Assembly: GCA_938038645.1 (NCBI GenBank)
Contig: CALHTA010000017.1
Location: forward strand, 1 to 18,941
Reading direction: 5' to 3'
DNA: 18,941 nt
DNA from: an uncultured Thiotrichaceae bacterium
Lineage (GTDB): Bacteria > Pseudomonadota > Gammaproteobacteria > Thiotrichales > Thiotrichaceae
The position numbers and the translations under genes are program-made. Below are positions 1 to 8,107 of this stretch, one piece after another; within the stretch, counting starts at the first letter, position 1; the number at the start of each line of letters is the position of its first letter. The notes under the pieces are model-generated. The model saw only the letters and a program-made list of their open reading frames with translations, had not been told where the DNA came from and did no database searches.

Positions 1-1233
1 TTCAGGAACACCGGGTCCCGTATCAGATATTTCGATGATTGCAGCGTTATCCGTAAAGTGAGTGTTGATATCAATCTGTCCACCTTTAGGTGTAAACTTT
101 ATTGCATTATCTAGCAGGTTGGTAAAAGTTTGCGCCATCAGCTGATTTTCTGCTAAAACTAAAAAGCTTCCTTCGACATTGCAATTAAAAGCAATTCCCG
201 CTTCTTCTGCAGCAATAGAGTAAAGCTCAGAGAGCTCTTCAAGGAATGGCTTTAAATCAATAGGCACCCAGTCTTGATCATGTTTTCCAGATTCTGCCTG
301 TGCGATGTTTAGCAAAGAATTGAAGGTAAGGATGATGGCGTCAATATCTTGAATAGACTCTTGCTGTACTTTTTGATATCCCTCTCTGTCGAGGTTTTGA
401 ATTAATGACACTTCCAGTCTATTTCGCAATCTATTGAGAGGGTTGCGAAGGTCATGAGCAAGATTATCCGTCACTTGGTGCATCGTTTGCATAAGCTGTT
501 CGATTCGCGACAGCATGGTGTTGACCACCAAATTTAAACGATCAAATTCGTCATTTTTATCAGTAACCTGCATGCGCTGGCTAAGATCCCCTTGAACAAT
601 TTCAACCGCTGTCTGACGGACTTTATTGATTCTTCTAAGTACGCCATAGCCGATTAGAGCGCCGACAAACAATGCTAGGGTGAACACCACAAGAACCAAA
701 CTGATTATGACATTGAGAATTCGTTTCAGTAGTGCCTGACGCTCATAGAGATCGGACCCAACCATAATCTGATAGCCATCAGGAAGTAGGGTGAGTAAGA
801 CTCTTGCATCTTGATTAAGCTGAGCTTTGTCGCTCGAGTTTAGCTGGCTCTTATCAGCCTCAGGAACTGTAATGACTGATTTAAGTGGCAGTGTGGCAAA
901 AATGCTATCGCCCACTTTAAGTTCTTTATCCGGCCCGATTTCTTTGATGAGGTCGCGCTGTGAGCGGTTAAGCAAAGCGTATAAAAAGAATTTTGAGCGT
1001 CCATCAGTATTTAACTGATTCATCTCTTGGGTCAGCGCAGAAATTTGCCCATTTTGATATAAGCCAAGCAGATTAGTGGTTTCAGCTCTTAATTGAGAAT
1101 CAGTTTGCGCTCGAATTTCATTCGCCGATTTCCAATAGATGAAGCTAAAACCACCTGCGCTGATTAGGCTAAAAACCAAAGCATAAATTAGAGAGAGTCT
1201 AAATGCAGAGGTATTGACTAACTTAAGACGCAT
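1..1233 (-). CDS. Sensor histidine kinase of an OmpR-type two-component system (C-terminus cut by window start)
   Basis: Inner-membrane kinase that would phosphorylate the response regulator encoded just upstream. I translated 411 codons from the ATG at 1233; the frame stays open to base 1, so the end of the ATP-binding domain is missing. Visible parts: N-terminal membrane segment (about residues 12-33), periplasmic region of about 135 residues, second membrane segment (about 173-197), HAMP-like linker (about 198-250), and a dimerisation/phosphoacceptor box LAHDLRNPLNRLR with His260. The ATPase domain has an N box (NLLDNAIKFTP, 372-382) and a G1 box (DTGPGVP, 404-410). The more common box is AHELRTPL; the AHDLRNPL form is a known variant. 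The start codon overlaps the regulator gene by 11 bases, which implies translational coupling. The signal sensed cannot be told from sequence; the periplasmic domain is not one I recognise. Confidence 0.93.
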   Translation of the reverse strand, partial: MRLKLVNTSAFRLSLIYALVFSLISAGGFSFIYWKSANEIRAQTDSQLRAETTNLLGLYQNGQISALTQEMNQLNTDGRSKFFLYALLNRSQRDLIKEIGPDKELKVGDSIFATLPLKSVITVPEADKSQLNSSDKAQLNQDARVLLTLLPDGYQIMVGSDLYERQALLKRILNVIISLVLVVFTLALFVGALIGYGVLRRINKVRQTAVEIVQGDLSQRMQVTDKNDEFDRLNLVVNTMLSRIEQLMQTMHQVTDNLAHDLRNPLNRLRNRLEVSLIQNLDREGYQKVQQESIQDIDAIILTFNSLLNIAQAESGKHDQDWVPIDLKPFLEELSELYSIAAEEAGIAFNCNVEGSFLVLAENQLMAQTFTNLLDNAIKFTPKGGQIDINTHFTDNAAIIEISDTGPGVPE

Positions 1234-1897
1234 GTAGCGAGTATCCAGCGCCTCTTACAGTGTGTAATAACGGAGGTGTGAAGTCGCGATCAATTTTGCT
1301 TCTTAATCGGCTGATGTGAACATCAATGACGTTAGTCTGTGGATCAAAGTGATAATCCCACACGTTCTCCAGCAACATCGTCCGCGTGACCACTTCGTCA
1401 GCATGGCGCATGAGATATTCAAGCAAGGTGAACTCTCGAGGCTGTAAATGAATGACTTGTCCAGCGCGTGTAACAGAGTGCTTAATTAGATCCATCTGTA
1501 AATCGTGGACTCGTAACAAGGTAAGTTCTTGTGCCGGACTTGCACGTCTAACCAATGCTTGAAGTCTTGCAAGAAGTTCACTAAAAGCATAAGGCTTGAC
1601 TAAGTAATCGTCGCCACCCGCTCTGAGTCCTTCAACTCGATCATCGACATCACCTAACGCGCTTAGAATTAAAACAGGTGTTTTAATTTTTTGCTCACGG
1701 AGATCTTTAATGACTTCTAGTCCACTTTTCTTTGGAAGCATCCGATCTATGATGAGCACATCATATTGCCCCGTTAATGCCATGTGATAACCGTCCTCAC
1801 CGTTATCCGCATGATCAGCAACGTGCCCAGATTCTGCTAATCCTTTTTGAATGAAACTAGCCGTTTGTGTATCGTCTTCTATAAGTAACATATGCAT
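1223..1897 (-). CDS. OmpR/PhoB-family response regulator (CusR/TctD-like)
   Basis: DNA-binding response regulator of 224 residues. It has a receiver domain (about 3-118) with acidic pocket Asp8/Asp9, phosphoacceptor Asp51 (IIDRMLP) and Lys101 (LVKPYAF), and a C-terminal winged helix (about 130-224) ending in the typical HISRLRSKID and TVRGAGYSL signatures. It forms an operon with the histidine kinase (11-base overlap). Two starts are possible: ATG at 1897 (begins MHMLLIEDD) or ATG at 1891 (MLLIEDD, the usual family length). Neither has a visible Shine-Dalgarno sequence, and the best -10 element lies only 7 bases before 1897, so the message may be leaderless. The subgroup resembles metal and carboxylate regulators (CusR, TctD), but the regulon cannot be assigned. 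Confidence 0.95.
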   Translation of the reverse strand: MHMLLIEDDTQTASFIQKGLAESGHVADHADNGEDGYHMALTGQYDVLIIDRMLPKKSGLEVIKDLREQKIKTPVLILSALGDVDDRVEGLRAGGDDYLVKPYAFSELLARLQALVRRASPAQELTLLRVHDLQMDLIKHSVTRAGQVIHLQPREFTLLEYLMRHADEVVTRTMLLENVWDYHFDPQTNVIDVHISRLRSKIDRDFTPPLLHTVRGAGYSLHAS

Positions 1898-1903
1898 AGT
1901 TGC

Positions 1904-1951
1904 AGTATAGATCAGAGATCCTAATGATGAGTAATTAAGGTTTGTTAAGGT
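1904..1951 (-). promoter_or_regulatory. Predicted autoregulated, possibly sigma-S-type promoter of the two-component operon
   Basis: On the minus strand the extended -10 reads TCTATACT (1911-1904), matching the sigma-S consensus KCTAYACT including the C at -13. At 17-bp spacing the -35 position (1932-1927, ACTCAT) has no consensus. Directly upstream is a direct repeat of 7 bases, TTAAGGT on the plus strand, at 1935-1941 and 1945-1951. The 10-bp period is one helical turn, as expected for a dimer of an OmpR-family activator. The geometry (repeat abutting a poor -35) fits a class II activated promoter. Motif presence is read directly; binding and sigma use are inference. Confidence 0.45.
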
Positions 1952-1982
1952 AACTTCTCAATACTGTCGTATGACGATGTGC

Positions 1983-2582
1983 TTATTTATCTTTCAATAT
2001 TGTACTTTCAATACCCATTAACAGTCTTTGTATGTTTGGAATGTGCTTCCAATAAATGAGCGCAGTGATAATTAGCAAACCAAAGCCGTATGCACCAGAA
2101 CCTGTGATTAGATAAAAGTAAAAGGGTGCAAACAGTGTTGCTATCATCGCAGCCACCGAAGACATATTAAAAGCAAAGGCTGCAGATAGCCACGTCGCTA
2201 GTACTGCTAAGCCAATGATAGGGTTGATTGCTAAAAACACGCCCATTGCTGTGGCAACGCCTTTACCCCCTTTGAACCCATAAAACATTGGGAAGATATG
2301 TCCAAGACATGAGGCGATTGCCACGCAGACTATCCAAAAATCATCCAAACCTACAGCTTTGGCTATAACAATAGGAAGTAGGCCTTTGAGCATGTCCCCT
2401 AACAAAGTAAAGGCTGCAGGTATTTTTCCACCCAGTCTTAAAACATTAGTCGTTCCAGGATTCTCTGAGCCATTTGTTCTGGGATCTGGAAAATTGAAAA
2501 GCTTTGAAGCGATGATTGCAGTAGAAATCGAACCGAATAAATACGCGGCAATGACTACTAAAATGGGTAATATAATATTCAT
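1983..2582 (-). CDS. plsY: Glycerol-3-phosphate acyltransferase PlsY
   Basis: Inner-membrane enzyme that transfers the acyl group of acyl-phosphate to sn-glycerol-3-phosphate, giving lysophosphatidate, the first step of phospholipid synthesis. The family motifs are all present: GSISTA near the first membrane helix, NPGTTNVLRLGGK after it, GHIFPMFYGFKGGKGVAT in the centre, and a C-terminal HIPNIQRL. It aligns by eye along its whole length with E. coli PlsY, and about 199 residues is the usual size. I chose the ATG at 2582. A GTG two codons further out (2588) is the only alternative in view and changes little. It lies 85 bases upstream of the response regulator on the same strand and is divergent from bioC across a gap of about 250 bases. 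In that gap I see no convincing promoter. Confidence 0.97.
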   Translation of the reverse strand: MNIILPILVVIAAYLFGSISTAIIASKLFNFPDPRTNGSENPGTTNVLRLGGKIPAAFTLLGDMLKGLLPIVIAKAVGLDDFWIVCVAIASCLGHIFPMFYGFKGGKGVATAMGVFLAINPIIGLAVLATWLSAAFAFNMSSVAAMIATLFAPFYFYLITGSGAYGFGLLIITALIYWKHIPNIQRLLMGIESTILKDK

Positions 2583-2836
2583 CCACACATACTACCAAAG
2601 TGTAAACAGTTATGAACGATAAATTTTAATAAATTCAATGGGATTGCTATGTGTGTGCGAAGTTATTAAGCATTGCTAGAGTCGTTAATAACGCTGTTTT
2701 AACAGAACTAATTCGTATCGATTGAATCTGGTGATTTTGATACTTTAGAGGTGAGATTTTTTCGTTTCATTGGTGAACTGTTCGTGGCAGAATCCGCGGC
2801 GGAAGGTCGCACCAAAACACACTACGAGAATTAACA

Positions 2837-3637
2837 TTGTCAGTATTTGATAAGAACAAATCTAGGCGCAGCTTTGATCGTGCAGCAGTCCATTACGATC
2901 AAAATGCCCAGCTTCAACAAATGGTCGCAACTAACTTGTTAAGGCATTTAGAGGGTTTTGCTCAGGGTTTGGCACCGCATTTGATCTTAGACTTAGGTTG
3001 TGGAACGGGCCAAGTAGCAGAGGCAATGCAACTTCGTTACCCAGATGCTGATATCACAGCTTTGGACTTTTCCAAGCAGATGCTAGTTCAAACCGAACAG
3101 CGTTTGAGCAAGCAAGGTTTAAGAGCCTTATCGGTATGCGCAGATGCTGAACAGCTACCGTTTAAAGAAGCGGCATTTGATCTAATTGTTTCCAGTTTAA
3201 TGCTGCAGTGGGCAAATAATTTGGAGAAAACACTTCTGGATATCCAGCGATCACTTTCTTCAGAAGGGATATTGGCTTTTAGCAGTTTAAGTGAGGGAAC
3301 GCTTAAAGAAGTTAAAGCAAGCTGGGAGGCTGTTGATCAATCGGTGCACAGTAGCAATTTCCAGTCATTGGACTCATTCGAGCGAATCGCTAGTGCAGCA
3401 GGGTATTCAAACATTAGTGTTATTTCTGAAACGATTGTGATTAATTACAGCAGTGTTAGAGAAATGCTTCTTGAGATGAAAGGAATAGGGGCAAGCAATG
3501 CAAGCAATGAACGATTTAAAGGACTGACAGGGAAGCAACGTTTTGAGGCATTTGAGAGAGCGTTTGAGTCATTTCGTTTAACAGATGGTGCATTTCCATG
3601 TACGTGGGAAGTTACTTATGTTTTTTGCGCTAAATAG
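2837..3637 (+). CDS. bioC: Malonyl-[acyl-carrier protein] O-methyltransferase BioC
   Basis: SAM-dependent methyltransferase that methylates the free carboxyl of malonyl-ACP, so that the fatty acid machinery can build the pimeloyl chain of biotin. At 266 residues it fits the family. It shows an N-terminal SFDRAAVHYDQNAQLQ (typical RAAxxY of BioC), the SAM-binding motif I LDLGCGTGQ (about 52-60), ALDFSKQML, LPFKEAAFDLIVSSLMLQW, and the BioC-specific LLEMKGIGA. The start is TTG: no ATG or GTG lies between it and the in-frame stop at 2774, and GAGA sits about 8 bases before it. No other biotin genes flank it, so it is detached from the usual bio operon. No BirA-type operator was recognised upstream. 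Confidence 0.93.
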   Translation: MSVFDKNKSRRSFDRAAVHYDQNAQLQQMVATNLLRHLEGFAQGLAPHLILDLGCGTGQVAEAMQLRYPDADITALDFSKQMLVQTEQRLSKQGLRALSVCADAEQLPFKEAAFDLIVSSLMLQWANNLEKTLLDIQRSLSSEGILAFSSLSEGTLKEVKASWEAVDQSVHSSNFQSLDSFERIASAAGYSNISVISETIVINYSSVREMLLEMKGIGASNASNERFKGLTGKQRFEAFERAFESFRLTDGAFPCTWEVTYVFCAK

Positions 3638-3923
3638 GTGATAAATAATACAACTTAACTGATTTGTAATACCATTTTGATATTTTTTAGTGTACATTTT
3701 TTGTATAAATTAATATCCCCTCAAGAGAGCAGGGAATTAACTGGACTAAACCAGAATAAGCTGTAAAACTTAAAAAAAATCATAAGTTTGATTGTTCGAC
3801 TGATTATTTCCCCCAAATAGTGAGTCCTAACCCCCGAGATTACTGCAAGCCGTTGTAGTGATACCAAATAAACGATTGTTCAACTATCGTTTAAATGACA
3901 AGCAAAAGGAGATTGTAAGTCAT

Positions 3924-4850
3924 ATGTCTGACAGAAGACTTCAAGTGTTTCATGCGGTTGCAAGGATGCTGAGTTTCACTAAAGCAGCTGAAGTACTGCA
4001 CATGACACAACCGGCCGTGACGTTCCAAATACGTCAATTAGAAGAGCAGTTCGATACACGATTGTTTGATCGAGCTCATAATAAGGTCAGTTTGACCGAT
4101 GCCGGACATTTGGTGTTCGAGTATGCTGAACGCATATTTGAGCAATATTCAGAAATGGAAAACGCAATTCGTGAAATGACCGGAAACTTCAATGGCTCAT
4201 TGACCATTGGCGCGAGCACCACGATTGCTGAGTACATGCTTCCCGCATTACTGGGAGATTATAACGAAGAGAATCCAGAAATTCGTCTGCGGCTACGCGT
4301 GTCTAATACTGAAGGCATCGTATCAATGATTGAGAACAATGTGATTGACTTAGGTGTGGTGGAAGGACCCGTCGCAAATAAGAATCTGTTGGTCGAGGTT
4401 TGCCGTAATGATGATTTGGTTGTCGTGGTACCACCCAATCATGAGTTGTTGGGCAAACTAGATGAGACTTCATCTTTGTCTTTAAAGACGGTGCTAGAGT
4501 ATCCTTTTATTTGCCGTGAACCAGGGTCTGGAACACGTGAGGTGATCACTGATTACTTGCAAGAATCAGGGATGGAACGAAACTTACTCAAGTCATGCTT
4601 AGAACTTGGTAGCCCTGAGTCGATAAAAGGTGCTATCGAGGCAGGAATGGGTGTGTCGATCTTATCTAGTGTCAGTATTGCCAAAGAACTCAAACTCGGT
4701 TCACTTCTGGCGATACCGCTAAATCCACCATTACGTCGAGAGTTTTCTTTTGTCAGACAACGTCAAAAGTTCAAGGTTAAGGCAATGGATGAATTGTTAG
4801 ATTTTGCACGTAGTTATTGTCAATCCGGAAAGCCACTAATTCGTAACTAG
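3924..4850 (+). CDS. LysR-family transcriptional regulator (YeiE/CysL/CbbR-like)
   Basis: One-component regulator of 308 residues. It has an N-terminal winged helix-turn-helix (SFTKAAEVLHMTQPAVTFQI followed by RQLEEQFDTRLFDR) and a periplasmic-binding-like effector domain from about residue 90. The effector domain is of the type seen in YeiE, CysL and CbbR (EPGSGTREVI, ELGSPESIKGAIEAGMGVSILS). The frame is open back to a GTG at 3858, but that would add 22 residues before the helix-turn-helix, which LysR proteins normally lack. The ATG at 3924 has AAGGAG 12 bases ahead and gives the usual N-terminus, so I use it. The divergently oriented target gene typical of LysR regulators is absent, because bioC upstream runs the same way. 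Ligand and targets are unknown. Sulfur, selenium or carbon metabolism would be guesses. Confidence 0.93.
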   Translation: MSDRRLQVFHAVARMLSFTKAAEVLHMTQPAVTFQIRQLEEQFDTRLFDRAHNKVSLTDAGHLVFEYAERIFEQYSEMENAIREMTGNFNGSLTIGASTTIAEYMLPALLGDYNEENPEIRLRLRVSNTEGIVSMIENNVIDLGVVEGPVANKNLLVEVCRNDDLVVVVPPNHELLGKLDETSSLSLKTVLEYPFICREPGSGTREVITDYLQESGMERNLLKSCLELGSPESIKGAIEAGMGVSILSSVSIAKELKLGSLLAIPLNPPLRREFSFVRQRQKFKVKAMDELLDFARSYCQSGKPLIRN

Positions 4851-4905
4851 ACGATAGGCTAAGTGACAGCGCCCATACTTTCGATGTAGATTGTTAACAT
4901 CACAG

Positions 4906-5298
4906 ATGTTTCAACGATTTATCGAGAATAGTATGGGTGCCAATCTAAATAGTGATCAAAAACTCCTACTCTCTTTTTATAACAATCTCTCAGAACTTGA
5001 TCAAAAGTCTCTGCTTTCATATGCGGAGTTTCTAGCTGTTAAGGGTGAATCAAGCGCTACCGCCGCCGAAACTAACCAAATACCAGAAATTTTGGCTCGC
5101 CCGAAAGATGAGAGTGTACCTAAAGCCATAAAACGGCTATCTTTATCCTATCCAATGTTACAAGATACGGAACTACTTCACCGTTGTTCCGCACTAATGA
5201 GTGATCACATTTTAAAAGGCAGGGCTGCTATAAGTGTGATCGATGAGCTTGAGTTGCTGTTCAGGCAATCTTACGAAAACTTTCAGAATGACAAATAA
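4906..5298 (+). CDS. Small uncharacterised helical protein coupled to perM
   Basis: I do not recognise this protein. It is about 130 residues, predicted soluble, without signal peptide or membrane segment. It appears to have two helical parts joined by a Ser/Thr/Ala/Pro-rich linker. The N-terminal part (LLLSFYNNLSELDQKSLLSYAEFLA) has the look of short helical adaptors. The C-terminal part has a regular leucine spacing (ELLHRCSALMSDHI, VIDELELLFRQSY). Its stop codon overlaps the start of the PerM-type gene (TAATG), so the two are almost certainly co-translated, suggesting a partner or regulator of that membrane protein. The start is uncertain: TTG at 4891, ATG at 4906 or ATG at 4933 are possible, and only the last has a weak purine stretch (GAGA) before it. 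Confidence 0.75.
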   Translation: MFQRFIENSMGANLNSDQKLLLSFYNNLSELDQKSLLSYAEFLAVKGESSATAAETNQIPEILARPKDESVPKAIKRLSLSYPMLQDTELLHRCSALMSDHILKGRAAISVIDELELLFRQSYENFQNDK

Positions 5299-6356
5299 TG
5301 ATTAAACTGATCAATGATTGGTATACACGCCACTTTTCAGATCCACAGGTGGCTATCCTAGCATTTTTGCTTTTGCTTGGATTTGGGGTGGTATATTTTG
5401 CAGGAAATTTACTCGCGCCTCTTTTTGCTGCCGTGATTATCGCCTATTTGTTAGACGGTGCGGTTCTGTTTCTTAGAAGATTCAAAGTGCCTCAGTTTGT
5501 GGCAATGGTGCTTACTTTCAGCTTATTTATGCTATTTTTATTAATAGTAATGTTTATTCTTGCGCCATTAATGTTTAAACAAACTACTCAGTTCATGCTT
5601 GAGATTCCTAGGATGTTATCCGAAGGGCAAAGCTTGATCATGATGCTTCCTGAGAAGTATCCAAATATTATTTCACAAGAGTTTATTGGTGAAATAATGG
5701 CGAGTATTAAGAGCAATATCACTGCATCTTCACAAAAATTCGTTAGCCTTTCTTTGGCTTCAGCAGTCGATGTGTTTTCTTTTATGGTTTACTTAGTGGT
5801 GGTTCCACTGCTTGTCTTCTTCTTTTTGAAGGATAAATATCTAATTTTGTCTTGGTTCCGTAGTTTCTTACCTCGAGATCGTGCCTTAGTCGCCACGGTT
5901 TGGATGGAAGTTAATGGGAAAATCACGGGTTATGTTCGTGGGAAATTTATGGAAATCCTGATTATTTGGGTTATTTCCTATTCGACATTCCTGATTTTTG
6001 GACTCAACTATGCACTACTATTGTCATTCGCGGTGGGTGTGTCCGTATTAATTCCTTATGTGGGGGCGGTTGCAGTAACTCTGCCCGTCGCAATTGTTGC
6101 TTATTTCCAATGGGGATATAGCTATGAAACCGCCTATGTTTTGATGGCCTATGGGGTTATTCAGTTTCTTGATGGAAATTTATTAGTGCCCCTGTTGTTT
6201 TCTGAGATGGTGAACCTACACCCTGCAGCAATCATTATGTCGGTACTGATTTTTGGTGGCCTTTGGGGAGTATGGGGAGTGTTCTTTGCTATTCCTCTGG
6301 CGACCTTGGTGCATTCTGTTATGAACTCGTGGCCACGTCGTACTTATGATGATTGA
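5298..6356 (+). CDS. perM: AI-2E-family (PerM-type) inner-membrane transporter/permease
   Basis: Polytopic inner-membrane protein of 352 residues in the AI-2E transporter (PF01594) superfamily, with about seven or eight hydrophobic segments. It matches E. coli PerM closely by eye: an N-terminal WYTRHFSDPQ, LLAPLFAAVIIAYLLDG, YLVVVPLLVFFFLKDK, GYVRGKFMEI, VLIPYVGAVAVTLPV, and the family signature DGNLLVPLLFSEMVNLHP followed by GLWGVWGVFFAIPLATL. The family includes TqsA (autoinducer-2 export) and sodium/proton antiporters. The substrate of PerM itself is not settled, so none is asserted. Its ATG overlaps the stop of the small upstream gene by one base. The next gene starts 17 bases downstream. 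Confidence 0.94.
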   Translation: MIKLINDWYTRHFSDPQVAILAFLLLLGFGVVYFAGNLLAPLFAAVIIAYLLDGAVLFLRRFKVPQFVAMVLTFSLFMLFLLIVMFILAPLMFKQTTQFMLEIPRMLSEGQSLIMMLPEKYPNIISQEFIGEIMASIKSNITASSQKFVSLSLASAVDVFSFMVYLVVVPLLVFFFLKDKYLILSWFRSFLPRDRALVATVWMEVNGKITGYVRGKFMEILIIWVISYSTFLIFGLNYALLLSFAVGVSVLIPYVGAVAVTLPVAIVAYFQWGYSYETAYVLMAYGVIQFLDGNLLVPLLFSEMVNLHPAAIIMSVLIFGGLWGVWGVFFAIPLATLVHSVMNSWPRRTYDD

Positions 6357-6373
6357 TCTGTTAGGTTAGATTT

Positions 6374-7078
6374 TTGGCACAAATTCTTCTTCAGTTACAA
6401 GATAGCTCTTATCCGTGTGAAGTGGTTCATTCGAAACGTGCGCGTTACCTTCGGATTAAGCTCGCTAACAACGGCGAGCTGAGTGTTGTGGTTCCCAATG
6501 GCGTGGCATTAAATCAAGTTGAGGACTTTGTATTCAGTCAAGCTGACTGGGTTGAGCGCAAATTAAAAGCGTTAAGTCCTGTTAACAATAAGCCCAGCGA
6601 ATTACAGCTGGCTTATCTCGAAGAAACTTGGACGATTGAGTATCAAGCAGACAATCATCTTAACTCTCTTAACGTTTTCAATGAGGGCGCTTCAACTATT
6701 AAATGCATAGGTGCTGTCGATGACTCAAGTTTACTTCATAAAGCATTAGGGCAGTGGCTTAAACAAAAAGCAGAGCAGGTCATCCCTCGCCGATTAGCAG
6801 CGCTGGCTGAGCTCCATGGTTTTCATTACAACCGGGTCACGATCAGAGGTCAGAAAACGCGCTGGGGAAGTTGCTCTTCAAGTAAAAACATAAACCTAAA
6901 CTATAAGTTGCTTTTTCTTGAACCTAGCCTAGTTGACTACGTGTTGATACATGAACTTTGCCACACATTGGAAATGAATCATTCGGCAAAATTTTGGAAT
7001 TTAGTGGGGGATTGCGATGCCAATTACAAGTGGCATGATAAAGCACTAAATAAAATGGCTAGAACACTGCCTTTCTGA
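6374..7078 (+). CDS. YgjP-type (DUF45) metal-dependent hydrolase
   Basis: Zinc-type metallohydrolase of the YgjP/M48-like family (PF01863). Its 234 residues include an N-terminal beta-rich part (VVHSKRARYLRIKL, SVVVPNG), a linker, and the catalytic region. The latter has IRGQKTRWGSCSSSKNINLNYKLL (about 157-180), the HExxH site HELCH (193-197) and a downstream His203 (MNHSAKFW) as probable third ligand. Members are annotated as metallopeptidases, and a nucleotide pyrophosphatase activity has been reported for the E. coli member, so the substrate is left open. The start is TTG at 6374; there is no internal methionine before the conserved core and no good ribosome site. It follows perM by 17 bases and is probably in the same transcript. 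It converges on pdxA. Confidence 0.88.
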   Translation: MAQILLQLQDSSYPCEVVHSKRARYLRIKLANNGELSVVVPNGVALNQVEDFVFSQADWVERKLKALSPVNNKPSELQLAYLEETWTIEYQADNHLNSLNVFNEGASTIKCIGAVDDSSLLHKALGQWLKQKAEQVIPRRLAALAELHGFHYNRVTIRGQKTRWGSCSSSKNINLNYKLLFLEPSLVDYVLIHELCHTLEMNHSAKFWNLVGDCDANYKWHDKALNKMARTLPF

Positions 7079-7116
7079 AATTAATGAGTGCTGCTTGGAA
7101 TTAGTTTTGCAGTGTT
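7063..7116. terminator. Weak inverted repeat between convergent genes
   Basis: AACACTGC (7063-7070) and GCAGTGTT (7109-7116) are a perfect 8-bp inverted pair around a 38-base loop. They span the ends of the two convergent genes (ygjP-type stop at 7078, pdxA stop at 7115). There is no long T-tract on either side. It might act as a weak bidirectional terminator or be chance. Confidence 0.2.
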
Positions 7117-8107
7117 AAGAATTTGCAACTTGAGAGTGACTTAGTTGAATTGCCGTATTTATTGCAGCAAGAAAGCTACCTTCATCAGCGGTGCCCTTTC
7201 CAACTAAATCTAGTGCAGTACCATGGTCAACAGAGGTTCTGATTATCGGAAGGCCAAGCGTAATATTGATCGCACGTCCAAAGCTTGCATGTTTCAATAC
7301 CGGCAGTCCTTGATCATGAAACATGGCTAAAACGGCATCTGCATCACTTAGATACTTTTCTGTGAACAGAGTATCCGCTGGAAGCGGTCCAACCAAATCC
7401 ATTCCTTCAGCATTCATTGCTTCTATCACTGGAGTGATGGTTTCGATTTCTTCCATCCCAAGATGTCCGCCTTCTCCTGCGTGAGGATTTAAACCGCAAA
7501 CATAAATCCGTGGTTTTTTAATTCCAAATTTTGTTCGTAAATCAGTATCTAACACAGTAATGACATCGATCAGAGATTGCTTGGAAAGAGCTGCACTTAC
7601 ATCTTTTAAAGGAAGATGAGTCGTTGCTAATGCGACTCTGAACTTATCAGCTGCGAGCATCATCACGGGCATTTTAGCATTGGTGAGTTCAGCGAGGTAT
7701 TCAGTATGCCCGCTAAATGCAATGCCTGAGTCGTTGATGACACCTTTGTGAAGAGGTAGGGTAACCATCGCATCAAACTCGCCACTCAAGCAGCCTTCAG
7801 AGGCCCTATTCAGCGTTTCCAGTACATAAGCTGCATTGGCCTTGTCTATTTGTCCTGGGACCACGGGCTTACTGCAGCTGATATCCAGTACCAGAAGTTG
7901 ACCAGCACCAATGCTTTCTTGCCGTGAGCTCCCGTTATAAGGAATTAACTCTATGTCAATTCCCAACAGTAAAGCTCTTTCCTTGATGGCATTTGCATCA
8001 GCGATAATTACGCAGCTTGCTTTTATCGCTTGATCAGATATTTTGAGTAACAGATCTAAGCCGATGCCGGCGGGCTCACCACAACAGATTGCGAGGCGGG
8101 GAAGCAT
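7115..8107 (-). CDS. pdxA: 4-hydroxythreonine-4-phosphate dehydrogenase PdxA
   Basis: NAD-dependent, metal-requiring cytosolic dehydrogenase of the DXP-dependent pyridoxal 5'-phosphate pathway. It oxidises 4-phosphohydroxy-L-threonine, and the product feeds PdxJ. The 330 residues match E. coli PdxA in length. The N-terminal GEPAGIG motif and the three metal-binding histidines are present: His164 (ATTHLPL), His209 (GLNPHAGEGGHLG) and His264 (MFHDQGLPVLKH). SGHTEYLAE is also typical. The ATG overlaps the surA stop by one base (TAATG), so it is translationally coupled. In E. coli this gene is followed by rsmA/ksgA-apaG-apaH; here the block ends and meets a convergent gene. Confidence 0.98.
   Translation of the reverse strand: MLPRLAICCGEPAGIGLDLLLKISDQAIKASCVIIADANAIKERALLLGIDIELIPYNGSSRQESIGAGQLLVLDISCSKPVVPGQIDKANAAYVLETLNRASEGCLSGEFDAMVTLPLHKGVINDSGIAFSGHTEYLAELTNAKMPVMMLAADKFRVALATTHLPLKDVSAALSKQSLIDVITVLDTDLRTKFGIKKPRIYVCGLNPHAGEGGHLGMEEIETITPVIEAMNAEGMDLVGPLPADTLFTEKYLSDADAVLAMFHDQGLPVLKHASFGRAINITLGLPIIRTSVDHGTALDLVGKGTADEGSFLAAINTAIQLSHSQVANS

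Noticed and set aside
2589..2836. BirA operator or clear promoter in the plsY-bioC gap
   Set aside because: Only short palindromes (for example CTGTTTTAACAG near 2693) were found; no match to the long inverted BirA site and no convincing -35/-10 pair.
3858..3923. Extended GTG start for the LysR regulator
   Set aside because: Would add 22 residues before the helix-turn-helix; the internal ATG at 3924 gives the normal family N-terminus and has a purine-rich ribosome site.
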